DNA of 64,000 nucleotides, from positions 16,699,001 through 16,763,000 of the forward strand of contig JARWIR010000010.1 in the NCBI GenBank assembly GCA_029959085.1, written 5' to 3'. The position numbers were made by a program, and so were the translations under genes. Every line of letters begins with the position of its first letter. Positions within the stretch are counted from its first letter, which is position 1. Below are positions 46,409 to 57,491 of the stretch, piece after piece. Source of the DNA: Nemophila menziesii. Taxonomy: Eukaryota > Streptophyta > Magnoliopsida > Boraginales > Hydrophyllaceae. Below the pieces are notes generated by a model. It ran no database searches. It had not been told where the DNA came from and worked only from the letters and a program-made list of their open reading frames with translations.

Positions 46409-47830
46409 TGATGTATCTCTTTTTGTGATGGATTAATCCACTCTTGATACATTATTTTGGGAGTTTATTGGGCCTAAGTGAGTGATTTTCCCTTAATATT
46501 ATCTATATTGTACTTTTGCCTCTAATTTTGGTCATATTACTATTTGTAGAGATTTTATGCCTTAATTGTGTCTTAAGTGTGTAGATTTTAGGTACATGGT
46601 TTACACAAGGTTAAAAGATCAAGAGAAGAATTAAAAAAGTCAAGATAAACCCAAGCCAAGGTGTAATCTGAGCCAAGATTCACATTGGGAATTTAGAGCA
46701 TTTTCTAGAGATATCTTTACGTCATATTGTTTAAGACACCACAAATTATTGGTACAAGCTTTGGAACTGGTTTCTTTTGATTTAAAAGGGGCTTAAAGTC
46801 AGGGTCGCTCGAGAGGTGAAAGAAGTCATTTCGGAGTTGAGATGTAGAAGTTATTCCATTTTATTCCACAGTGACTCAAACTTGTCCAACTTTAGCTAAA
46901 CACGGGTTGGACCGGTCTTAATCTAATTAAGTGAGCTTAAGGGGGATCAAGATTTTTTATATAAGTCTTTTAGAAACTCCCTTTTCATTATCTATCAAAT
47001 ACAACTCATAACCATCATTATTCTATATTAAGGGGAGCAAGAGCCGAAGAGAAGGAGAGAAGAAAAAAGCAGGGTTTGTCGATAAACAAACGATTCTTCC
47101 TCAACAATTCATCGAATCATCTCTTCCTTAAGAGTAACAATCATTTATTATTTCTTTTAATTATGATTCTTCCAATATTATCTATTATTTTTATTTCTTA
47201 ACTAAACCCTCATTGCTTGAGGTTGCTTATGTAAGAAATTATGCTAAGTTGTTTAATTGCTTTATTGACTTTGGGAAATGTTTAATTTAGTTTGATGTTT
47301 ATTTAATTTTGTTTACTATATGATTGTTTTAATACTACCTATATTCTGGCCATATAGTGGGTAGTTTAGGTAATCAAATTTGGCACCACTATGAGTTTTA
47401 ATTGCAGACATAGCATATAGGCGTCTAGTATGCAGTAGTGAACCGAGAGGTCTTGCCTAGCTAGATAGTCAATAGATTTAGAACTTAAATCATCCAAAGA
47501 CATTTTAGGGTCATTCGGGAAGGGCCTCTAGTGAAGGAGGGTTGCCTTCTAACCTAGCAACAGATGTTAGAAGGATTGGTGAATCTCGGCTAATGCGAAT
47601 TACCAACTCAACTTAATCGATAAAACAATTAACTTAGAGGTATGGGACTAGTAGCAATTCTTCAAACAACTTTCTCATCTTTAAGTTCATCTTTTATTTG
47701 CTTAGCTCTTTACTTTCATTATTAGTTTAAATATTGTTACTTATATACTTTAGTTCTTAACAATTGAAAACCAAATAAATATTTTCTTGTTTAAGCTTAC
47801 GATTAACTTATTCATATTTCAAAGTCTACA
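46409..47830 (+). repeat. Degenerate Athila-like 5' LTR of element 4
   Basis: It starts TGATGTATCTCTTTTTGTGATGG, a diverged form of TGATGTCTCCTCATTTGTGAT, inside a satellite monomer. It contains the partial second copy 'gatacattattttggg' and later 'ggttgccttctaacctag'. Its 3' end and the primer site are deleted; gag sequence begins by about 47845. Confidence 0.6.
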
Positions 47831-47844
47831 TATTTACACTACTC

Positions 47845-49345
47845 AAAGCATAATTATCTACATTTATGGAGCCGCCCACCTAGATATGGTTCGAGCTATC
47901 TAGAAGTTAATGTAGATATGCAATGCCTACATTTTTTTGGTCAAATACATAAAAAAGATTACCTACTAGGCTTAGAAAAAAACAACTTACTAATACTACT
48001 ATAGAACTCAATTACCGAATCGCAAGGACAACTAGAAATGTCGATGTTACGTCTTACACACTTGGCCAGTCTGTCAGCTACACCATTAAACTCCTTTTTC
48101 ACATGAATCACTTTCCAATTTGGAAATCGTCCTATCCACCTCCAGGCTTCAGAAACCATTGGGCGGATCCTCCAATCGCTCCCCTTACGATGATTAATAC
48201 CTTGAACCACTTCAAGGTTGTCAGAGTAGAAATAACTACTCTGAATACCGAGATCTGCTGCAGATCTCATGGCAAGGTGAATAGCCCACGCTTCTCCTTC
48301 CACACTAATATTAATTGTTGCTCTCTTAGTGATCTTATGTATAATTTCCCCCTCCTTATTTACTGCTAAAGATACTATACTAGATGGATCCCAAATGTTT
48401 ATAAATGAAGAATCATTTAGCCAAATATTCTCAGTTTCATCCAGTAGGATCAGATTTTCTTCTTCCTACATTACTCAAGGTGTTACAAGGAAACAAATGC
48501 ACTACTTTATGTTTTAATTTTTCTTAACCATAGGTGAAAATGAGTGGCTAGATGAACAACCATTCAAGAGAATCCTTGATCATGATGCACTTAAAGCAAG
48601 GTTTTTGGATTGTTTCTATCCACAAATTTTGAGGAAGAAAGACCAAGTTGAACTTGAAAATTTTAAAGAAGAAGTTGATGAGAGCTTAGGGGGAAACATG
48701 GACTACATTTCAATGATAGTTGGCAAGGTGCCCTCTTCATGGGTACACTCCTCTGATGCAGATCTCTATTTTTTATAAGGGTCTTGATCAAAGTGAAAGA
48801 TTACAAGTTGATAATCTCGGTGGTGGTGATTTTGTGTCAATGGATCCTACTAAGGCCGCACAAGCAATGGAGAAACTTACTGACATTAAAAAAGTTGGCC
48901 AGTCTTGCTAACGCAAAGAGGTGTTTTAAATTTTATTAGTGAGACCGTGATAGATGCCAAGTTTTCTACATTGGAGGATTAATTTAAACAGTTTGATATG
49001 GATGTGAAAGAAGGATTCCAAATTCATTTAAATATTCTAATTGTGTCGCTAATGATAATGGTTGGGAGGATTGTCTAAGAAACCTAGAATCCGTGGTGTT
49101 CATATCCAATCGAGGTAACCACAATGTTGTTGGTCATGGCTATTGCAACCTAACCGTAATCATCCCAGATTCCAATGATCAAATCCTAATGGGGCGACAA
49201 ATCAAGGAAATTATCAACAACGCCCCCAAGGACAAAATTTTCAACCAAGACCTCAAAATCAATTCCAAGGAGGCCAAAAGCCCGTTCAAGATTCTTATTT
49301 TGAGAGTCATTACTCAAAAAGCACTTCCCGAATATCCACAATAAA
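47845..49345 (+). pseudogene. Athila-like gag of element 4, broken and interrupted by a LINE
   Basis: Left part (47860-47931): GAA-LDMVRAI and ICNAYI with two stops. The right part resumes at 48473 with TQGVTRKQMHYFMF, then RFLDCFYPQILRKKDQVELE and MARCPLHGYTP-like capsid words, and degenerate downstream sequence. The expected zinc knuckle near 49040 has lost its second Cys and His. Many stops and frame changes. The LINE fragment splits it precisely inside the CDAYIT codons. Confidence 0.75.
47934..48464 (-). mobile_element. 5'-truncated L1-type LINE fragment, RNase H domain
   Basis: The minus-strand frame (48464-47962) encodes SIVSLAVNKEGEII, EGEAWAIHLAMRSAADLGI, SYFYSDNLEVVQGIN, NWKVIHVKKEFNGVADRLAK: the plant RVT_3 RNase H fold with its Glu and two Asp residues. 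The frame then ends, followed by a short A-rich tail (plus-strand T-run at 47932-47938). The flanking repeat CCTACATT occurs at 47926-47933 and 48465-48472. Typical of the 3' end of plant L1 elements. Confidence 0.8.
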
Positions 49346-50650
49346 GTACCTCACATTCTCTTACTTGATGACTCAGGGGTATTTGAATTCCAATCAAGAG
49401 GCATGGAAGTCCAACAATAAGAGAATAAATGAACATTCACCGGCATTAAAAATGCTTGAAAATCAGGTATCTCAAATTTCTAACCCTATGAATATGAGGC
49501 CATAACTACCTAACAATATTGAGAACCCGCGGAAGAATGAAGAGTAAAACACAATTGTGCTAAGAAGTGGGAAGCAATTACCCTCATCTTGTACAATGGT
49601 GAAAGAGAAAGAGTAAACCTCCGAGATGAAAGAGGTAGAGGAAGACATATAAGAGGTTGTTAACGAAGTGAATGACCTGGTGATCATGAAAGAAATTGTT
49701 GAAAAGATGTTCATAGCTAATAAGAAGAAAGAAGAAGTTGTTAGTGAGAATCGACCTCCTGCACGTTTTCCTATACATGTCCAAGATAGGAAACATGACA
49801 AAGAGTACAAGAAGTTCATGAACATGGTGAAGAGATTACAAATTAATTATCCATTTGTGAAGCCATCCAAGGTATTCCAAAGTATTTGATTTTTATGAAG
49901 GAATTTATCTCCAACAAACACAAATATTTTGACGGGGAGATGGTTGGTTTGCTGGATGAATGTCATGCTATTTGTCAAAACAAGTTGCCTCCAAAGTTGA
50001 AAGATCCCACGAGTTTCAATATTCCTATATCCATTGGTAAAGAGTGGACCATGAGAGCTTTATGTTATTTGGGTACGCGTATTAGACTCATGCTAAATCA
50101 TTATTCGAGAAGTTAAGGATTGGGCACACGAGTCCTACTACAATGGTTTTACAAATGGAGGATAGGACGTTTTCCCATCCTGAATAAAAGGTAGAGGACA
50201 TACTCGTTAAGGCAGGTAACTTTATAATTTGTTGTGCTTTTCTTATTATTTCCTACGACGCAGATAAGAATTGGCCAATCATTTTGGTAAATCATTCTTA
50301 GCCACATGGCGTACTTTGATTGATGTAGAGAATGGATAATTGATCATGAGAGTGCAAGACAATGATGAGAAGTGTAGTGTATTCAAGGGGATGAAGTTCC
50401 ATGATCCTCTAGAAGATTGTTTCCGCTTGGACACATTAAATCAGGTAGAAAAATCCAATCAAGGTTTTGGAAACCTATGGGTTGGAGGAGAAAGAGCTGA
50501 GAATGAAATTACCATTCAAAGCTCTTCATAACCTTAAAAGGGGTCGTAGAGAGCCAAGAAGAGCGTTAAAAAGGTTCCCAGGGAACCTAAAAGAAAGTGG
50601 AAAGAGATTGAAAAATCCAGATCCCCCAAAACATCCCAAAAGCGCAAGAT
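49346..50650 (+). pseudogene. Protease region and linkers of element 4
   Basis: After a charged linker (49580-49890), KLPPKLKDPTSFNIPISIG (49984-50040) is followed by ALCYLGTRIRLML: the catalytic Asp is replaced by Tyr and the loop is degenerate. RVQDNDEKCSVFKGMKF follows near 50345. Frame changes and stops are frequent. No RT, RNase H or integrase core was found. Confidence 0.7.
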
Positions 50651-50790
50651 TTTTTTGAGTGGCCCATGCGAGGTCACAAGAGTTGTTTTTGAATGGTTAG
50701 TTGAAGTTTAGACTAAGAAGGGATGCAAACCTCGCTTGGTAGAAGTTAATCGCCTTACCCACTGTTGGGGAGGCTATGTGAGAAATAATT
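50651..50790 (+). pseudogene. Integrase C-terminal tail of element 4
   Basis: GPCEVTRVVFEWLVEV, a stop, then KPRLVEVNRLTHCWGGYVRN, aligned to GPFIVTKVVSAKVIEI and RLVDIHSLTRCWGGYIRK in elements 2 and 3. It follows the protease region after only about 250 bases, so the same pol-less arrangement is present in this older copy. Confidence 0.75.
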
Positions 50791-50804
50791 GACCTAGAGG
50801 TAAC

Positions 50805-50824
50805 ACGTTGAACTTCAATGACGT
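50805..50824 (+). promoter_or_regulatory. Hairpin after the stop codon, element 4
   Basis: ACGTTGAACTTCAATGACGT, in the same position and followed by the same TAAACAAAAG as in elements 1-3. The stem is TTGA/TCAA with flanking ACGT words. Confidence 0.4.
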
Positions 50825-50989
50825 TAAACAAAAGTGATTCTTGGGAGACAATCCATGTTTGTAATGTTTTAGCAGTTCTATTTTATGTCTTTAGTGTTTA
50901 TTAGTTTGTTTTATTTATGTATATTACGTAATGATAAGGGTATGGAGTGTTTTTTAATATGAAGGTGAGTAACCGATTGAGTTTAGGGT

Positions 50990-51155
50990 TAAGAAATTTG
51001 GGAATATTTGAGCTCAACAGCAGGTCTCTGTGGTACACCGCACCCTACCTACGGTGCATCACGAGGCGCCAGACTGTCACAACGATAGACCCACGCTTAA
51101 ATAGGTCAGAAAGAACTGATAATTTTGTGGTTCACCGCACCTTAACTGCGGTGCA
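50990..51155 (+). other. Spacer remnant of element 4
   Basis: Short repeats 'ggtacaccgcaccctac' and 'ggttcaccgcaccttaac' resemble the GC-rich spacer preceding the envelope-position ORF. It is cut by CACTA-like sequence at 51156. Confidence 0.5.
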
Positions 51156-51847
51156 CACTAATGGATTCGCGTGATTTCGCGACGACACAGGTCGTCGCTA
51201 TACCCTCACATTTCGTCGCTAATTTGTCGTCTCTATCCCTTCGACGCTATTTGGCCTATTAGCGACGAATAATTGTGATTTCGTCCCTAATCACTCAGAA
51301 TTTTAACCACGAGGCCTAGCGTCGGGAATTCAACGACTTAGCGACGAGACATTAGCGACAAAAGGTCGTCGCGAATTTATGAATTAGTTTTTCTTTATCT
51401 TTAACCGCTAATTTATTAAATGAATTTTCTTTTCTTTTTTTAAATAATTTAACCACGAAATAATAGCGACAGACTCGTCGTCGCAATTATTATTTTTTTT
51501 TAATTTTTTTTTTATATTGTCGTAAATCATTATTTAATATTTTAATTTATGTGTTAGCGACGACCTAGTTGTCGTCGCTATTCATATATATTATTTTTTT
51601 ATTTTTTGTTTTTTTATTTAAATTTTAGATTTTTTTATTTAAATTTTAGTTTTTATTATTATTTTGATTTTAAATATAATGCAAAATTACAAATAAATAA
51701 AAATCCAAAAATTAAATACGATAATTCGATGGAAATATTAAACGTGAAGTCAAAGTCAAACGTAGTCAGAGTCAAAATCAAAGTCAAACATACGAAATAA
51801 ACTTAAAAGTCTTAAAATTATAAACCAAGCAAATAAAAAAATATAAC

Positions 51848-53460
51848 TCAATCATCACTCAAGTGGTGTTCTTCTTCATCTTCTCCTCTCTCCTCATCTT
51901 CTCTCTCTTCATCTTGTCTCTCTTCATTAGTGGGCCCGGGTTTGCTGATCGGCTGAAGTCCTTGGGCGATTCTCATGCCGTTTAACGCTTCGAATAGAGT
52001 GTCTGCCATGCTCGAGGGTTGACTCGGCAGACTAGAAGAAGTTGTGGGCCCGGTCGATGCGGAGGATGGATCCGGTATAGGTTCAAGTCCTTGAGCCGCG
52101 CGAAGCTCATTCATCCCAGCCAGAATCGCCTTAAGCAGTCCTTGAGTCCTGGATCGTTTTCGGACCGGACCAATGGTAGGCACCCAGTATTTAATCTTGG
52201 GTGAGTGTAGGACCTCCATGATAGTCTCGAGCATGGCATCCATCTACTCCTGGACAGTAACTTCAGCTCCATCCGCTCCGGCCTGCACAACCTTCTTCTT
52301 CATCTTCTCCCGAAGAACACCCTGTAATTAGATTTCAATTTAAAAATAAATTAGATTAATAAAAAAGTAAAGTTAAAAATAAATAATTAATTTAAATCAA
52401 TTTAAAAAAAACTTACACTAGCTTTCTCCAAACGCTGGTCACGCCAGCTATCTGTAGCTGCATCGTAAGACAGGTGGTCAAAATAGCCGCTTAAAGGAGG
52501 AAACTCCATCTCCTCTTGGGTCTCATCATCCAAAAACGTCAACGGCTCTTTCGTCACCGTCTTCAGCTTCCCCTGGACTGTATACAATAATAAATATTAA
52601 TTAGTTAAAAATTAAATTAAATTAAATAATAAATTAAATTTTAATTATGTAAAGTTATACCTCTATAATCACCTCCCGAGTCTGGGACCAGTTCCTTGAC
52701 CCTGCCTTGCTCGGAACTGTCTGCAGCTCTCGATTCTTTTTCTTTATCTAAGCCTAACTCTGTTACAAATACTAAATAAATAGTTATAAAATTAATAAAT
52801 AAAGACGTATAAAATAATTAATAAATTATTTTTTTCTACCTTTTTCGCCTCGTCATCCAACATCTTCTTCGTCGCCCCCCAATGCTCCGGTAGAACATCT
52901 AGTGGATCTTCACCCGTGAAGTAGTAGTCGTTCTTCAAATCCGACTTCCATCGCCTGTAGGATCCGGAAGTCATCGTATTCAACCTCTTAACAATCTCAT
53001 TCCAATCGTCTCGCCTCCTCTACTCCTCCAAATCAAAAAACTGGTGCAGTCGCTGCATAATTACCCCTTTGTTATGGTCGGGGACATCTGACCATCCTAT
53101 GTAGCACGGAGGAACAGCTTCTCAAACTGCATTACCTACCACCTGACCCACGTGTTTGCTATATGGGCCTACGAAATTCCACGTGCCGTCTATAACAGAA
53201 AAGTCAACTGGAATGGGCCAGCCGACTCTCTTCAGGGTCTCGTAAGCTGTCTGGATAGATGTGGAAGCTTTAGGTCTCTTCTTTTACGTTCACCTATTTT
53301 AGTGAAAATTATTTATTAATTATATATTTTCTTAATTGAAATTATATTAATTGAATTATTTATTACCCGATGGTTGGGCACAATCGGTATTAGAACGATT
53401 AGGACCCCTCGGGGGATCGTTACCCATTCCGTCTCCGCCGTGACTCCTACCCATAACAGC
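51848..53460 (-). pseudogene. Transposase_24-like gene, copy 2
   Basis: Full left part compared with copy 1: the C-terminal exon (52243-51848) reads PKIKYWVPTIGPVRKRSRTQ, then a Ser/Pro-rich stretch with two GMNELRAAQGLEPIP-like repeats (AAQGLEPIP, IAQGLQPIS) and an acidic Asp/Glu tail. Upstream exons match copy 1 (about 4% different in a 79-base stretch). One nonsense codon was noted. Function in CACTA elements is not well defined; it accompanies the transposase gene. Confidence 0.6.
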
Positions 53461-53549
53461 AGCCACCTATAAAATTTACTAATTAGTCATTTACTAATTA
53501 TATTATAAAATTTACTAATTAGTCATTTACTAATTATATTTTAGTCCTT

Positions 53550-54120
53550 ATAAAACTTTATAAAATTGCAAATAAGTCCAAATTTTATAAAATTGCAAAT
53601 TAACCCTAATTTTTTTAAAATTGTATTTTTGTCCTTATTTTTTTAATAATTGCAAATAAGTCCTAATTTTTTGAAAAAATACATTTTTGTCCAAGTTGTT
53701 TAAAAATTGCAAATAAGTCCTAATTTTTTTAAAAATTGCATTTTTGTCCAAGTTTTTTAAAAATTGCAAATAAGTCAAATTTTTTTTAAAAATTGCATTT
53801 TTGTCCAAGTTTTTTAAAAATTGCAAATAAGTCCTATTTTTTTTAAAATTGCATTTTCGTCCTATTTTTAAAAAAATTCCAAATAAGTCCTAATTTTTTT
53901 TTAATATTGCATTTTTATCCTAAATTTCTTTAAAAATGCATTTTAGTCTTATTTTCTATTTAATTGCATTTTAGTCCTATTTTCTATTTAATTGCATTTT
54001 AGTCCTATTTTCTATATAATTGCATTTTTGTTCTATTTTTTATGAAATTTCATTTAAGTCCTATTTTTTATGAAATTGCAAAAAGGTCATTTTTTTATAA
54101 AATTGCATTTTAGGCCTTAA
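53550..54120. repeat. AT-rich degenerate tandem repeat (copy 2)
   Basis: Same units as 1470-2035, in the same order. Confidence 0.7.
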
Positions 54121-54399
54121 ACATACAAAATAAACATATTGCAAATAGGTCCCTATATCTTAAAACACAATCAAATTAAAATAACACACCAACTATTACA
54201 ATAAAAATACAAAAATCATATCAAAACCCTAATTTTAAACAAAGCCCAATTACATGTTGTTTTTTAACACAAAAAAATACCAAACATCCCAGAAATATAT
54301 ACATAAATCTCGGAAATCATTAAATCATACAAACATTCATGAATTTTTTCAACCAAAAAAAATTGCAAGTTTGATCCGGAAATTGGAACCTGTTACCTC

Positions 54400-54632
54400 C
54401 ACTGGGACTCTGTCCTCCTGCAATTCAAGGAATTCGATTCAGACCAGACGCGGGTATGATTAACCAGTTTACAACTATTGGACAGTATAGTGGTGCAGCT
54501 CGTGAAGACCCTATTCGCGCTATGTACAAGTTTATGCAAATCTGTGATGCATATGTCACCCCTGGAGTAACCCAAGAGCAAATGTACTTTCATATGTTTC
54601 ATTCTTCCTCACCGGAGGAGAAAGCGAGTGGT
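54400..54632 (+). pseudogene. Athila-like gag fragment joined to CACTA sequence, copy 2
   Basis: Identical in layout to 2310-2535, including FMQICDAYVTPGVTQEQM. It is cut at ...gcgagtggt by the 5' LTR of element 3. Copy 1 continues at this point with atgataaac, so the LTR inserted right after GTGGT. Confidence 0.85.
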
Positions 54633-56172
54633 TGATGTCTCCTCATTTGCGATAGATTTATGTTAGGATGAGACATCATTTTAAGTGATTTAGAAGTCAA
54701 TAATGTCGATTTTCTTGAGAAATAGTGCACTTTCCTATTTTGAGTCTTGATTTGTAGAATTATTATTTTTAGAGCATATTGGGTTTAATTGTTTATTTAG
54801 TGTGTAGCTTTAAAGATAATTATGGAGCTTAATTAGAGTCCAAGTCAAAGACAACAACTTATGGAAAGAGATGTGCATGGTAATTAGAGATAAGGAAATA
54901 AAAGCTAAAAAGATGGAAAAGGAAAAGCTGCCTAAATTTGGGATTCTGCATACACGTCCAAAGATGTGGGTTTTTACCTAAGAAATAGGCCGAATTTGGA
55001 GATTTCCTTCTTTAGGATCAAGATAATTCTGTTGCGATTCTTTTGGTATATTATGGAGCAAAATCCGACCAATAACGAAGAAGATATGCTCAAAATGGTG
55101 CAGCAGTGTTTATCTTTATTTCCGTACGAATTTGAGTTGGGCTAGAAGTCCATTAACTTACCTCTTCCTCAAGAAAACGAATTAGGTCTTCTAAACACCT
55201 ATAAATACACCCTTATATCACTTGTAAATCATCCTTGCCTCATAGTAATTAGTTCTTAAAGTTTTATTCTTCCAGTTCATTGTAGAGAGCAAGATGATGT
55301 CTTTTATAATTTCTTTTAGTTTATTTCCTTCAGGTATGAACTAAACCTCCCATAGCTTGGGTTTTGCATAATGTATAAACTATGAATTATAATTCTTCTA
55401 TCTAAGTTTCTTTGGGAATTATATGTTTTAATCTGATATTAGCTACTTACTTTATATTTGCTTATGTGTTTTGATTTAATGTCTTTCCTAGAATTGGTCA
55501 CTTTAGGATTGTTTTAATAGTAGTTAGATGGTCTCCTTGACAGGGTGTTTAACTATTGAACCACCACATAATGTCTAGTGTCGATAGTAGTTCTGACAAA
55601 ACATGCTTCTAACTAGATAGTCATTAGGGTTTGTTTTAACCACCATATCACCAATTGATTATAGTGTGCTGGATAGGGCCTTAGTGGCGTTTGATAACCC
55701 TATTTGAGTCCTCGTCTTGGTTGTGCCGTAGCCCCCTTAGTCGCTCTCAAGGTCTAAGATTGGGGAATTTAGAATCCTGACTAAGTATACCAAGAGCTAA
55801 TATTCTCCCTTATGAACTAGATTTATAGATAGAATTAGAAGGATTAGTGCATACTAGTAAAACCTAAGCTATACTTCTCATCTCATATTCTTAATCTCTT
55901 ACTTTATTGTCTTTATTTTCCTAGCTTTAATTAGTTTTAATTAATAATTTCGAATTCCTATTTGCTTTATTTTCTGTCTTTTAATTATTTACTTTTACTC
56001 GTTATTGTTCCTACGCGATTAACACACTTAAGTCCCTGAGAACGAACTCTACTTATCATTAAAACTTGCATATGTCATGTAATACTTGCAGTAATGTGCC
56101 TGTCTAGGGTGAGAGTGCGTAGTTTTCTTGACCTTTATTTGTATTAATTTTATCACACCCTAGGCACCACCA
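54633..56172 (+). repeat. 5' LTR of element 3
   Basis: 1540 bp, TGATGTCTCC...AGGCACCACCA. The opening contains an inverted pair gatgtctc / gagacatc within the first 45 bases. Confidence 0.93.
55200..55207 (+). promoter_or_regulatory. LTR TATA box of element 3
   Basis: TATAAATA in the context cacctataaatacaccc, conserved in the LTRs of element 2 and in the 3' LTR. It is the probable promoter of genomic element RNA. Confidence 0.65.
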
Positions 56173-56178
56173 AGTTTT

Positions 56179-56196
56179 TGGCGCCGCTGCCGGGGA
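56179..56196 (+). promoter_or_regulatory. Primer binding site of element 3 (tRNA-Asp type)
   Basis: TGGCGCCGCTGCCGGGGA starts 6 bases after the LTR. One mismatch to the expected plant tRNA-Asp complement. Confidence 0.87.
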
Positions 56197-56354
56197 CTTG
56201 TGTCTCGTTAGCGTGTGGGTTATCTATTTCGAGAAGTAGTTTTTAATTAGTTTTTACTTTTCAGTTTTTAGTTTAGTTTTTATTTTTCCAGATTTACGCT
56301 TGTGGTTTGCTTTAGTCTTTTTCAGGTTTCACAGTATTTAATTCTTGGCCTCCT

Positions 56355-57491
56355 TTGTCGGAGCCTGAGAGGAGCTTCAGACCTTACAACAAACGAGTTC
56401 GTGAGGAAAATGCCTTGAGAAGAGTAATGGCAGCCCAAGATCCACCACTCGGTGCACCCCTTGGTAGAGTTCAGAATAATCAACTAGGTGGACAACAACA
56501 AGATCCACCACCTGGTGTACAAATACCAGTAGGAGGAGGTAATGTGCAGAATAATCTTAATAATCAACAAAACCGAGTTGAACAAGATCTACCTGGCCTT
56601 AATGTACCATTCCATTTTCAACCCATCGGTTATCGCCCTCCTGAGATTCCGAATATCAAATTTAGACCCGATCCGGGTATGCTCAGTCAATTCCAAAGTT
56701 TCGGACTCTATACTGGTACAACAATACAAGATCTGGTAAAAGCGATTCAGAAGTTCATGCAGATTTGTGATGCCTACATTACTCCTGGCATTACACGCGA
56801 GCAACTGTATTGTCATATGTTTTCGTTTTTCTTGACCGGAAGAGCTAGCGATTGGCTAGAAAGACAACCACATGGAACCATTCATTCTTGGAGAGAACTT
56901 CAAGCCGCGTTCTTTAACCGATTTTATCCGAAGAGCATGAGACTTAAAGATCAAGCCGAGCTTGCGAGATTTTGCCAAGAAGATGGAGAAACAGTGGGAG
57001 AAGCATGGACAAGGTTTCAACAAAAGTTAATTAGATGTCCGCTCCATGGTTATACACCTGCTCTACAACTTGCTATGTTCTATGAAGGTCTTAATGATAA
57101 AGGTAGAGAAAAGGTGGATAACATTGGAAAGGGTAATTTTGTGTCCATGAATCACAATGAAGCTTCTGAGGTGTTAGAGAACATTATGAAACAAGAAAGA
57201 AGTTGGCCTTCAATGCGAGCTTCCGTGGCAAAAACCCGAGGAACGATTCGTTTAGATGCAGAAACTGCGAACTCAGCTCAAATATCCTCGTTAGAAAATC
57301 AAATCAAGGAGCTAAGAATCGCGATGGAGAAGAATTTAGCCGCTACAAAAGTAGTACAAGAAGCACAAGGTTGTCAACAATGTGGAGTTAACGATCATAC
57401 ATGGGAAGAGTGCGAAGCAAATCCGCAATCTGTTTACTTTATATCCAACCGATGGGGGTATGCAGTATTCAAATCCACAAGGGGCCGCTAA
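56355..57491 (+). pseudogene. gag of element 3 (frameshifted at its end)
   Basis: The frame is open from upstream of 56355. The conserved N-terminus SEPERSFRPYNKRVREENAL precedes the first in-frame ATG at 56427. The capsid core includes PGMLSQFQSFGLYTG, AFFNRFYPKSMRLKDQAELA, GEAWTRFQQKLIRCPLHGY and a coiled-coil linker, then CCHC CQQCGVNDHTWEEC near residue 355. A 17-bp deletion relative to element 2, between two GGG words at about 57456, shifts the frame; the downstream frame continues from 57382. Otherwise gag is intact. It would form the capsid. Confidence 0.88.

Larger units (their letters stand above)
51156..54400 (-). mobile_element. CACTA-derived segment, copy 2 (TAGCGACGA subterminal repeats plus Transposase_24-like gene)
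   Basis: CACTA at 51156 is followed by a cluster of TAGCGACGA/TCGTCGCTA repeats to about 51560, as expected for a CACTA terminus. On the minus strand, exons at about 53290-52830, 52760-52660, 52580-52425 and 52320-51848 carry the gene described for copy 1. This copy keeps the AG acceptor (ATACAG) and GTAAGT donor around the 52425-52580 exon, but has a TAG in the EEWR region near 53020. An AT-rich array follows. No opposite CACTA end was identified; the sequence passes into Athila gag at about 54400. Confidence 0.6.

Noticed and set aside
54488..54492. TAGTG as the right end of the CACTA segment in copy 2
   Set aside because: It lies inside well-conserved gag codons (GQYSGAA) and the same word is in copy 1 and in no inverted-repeat context with 51156.
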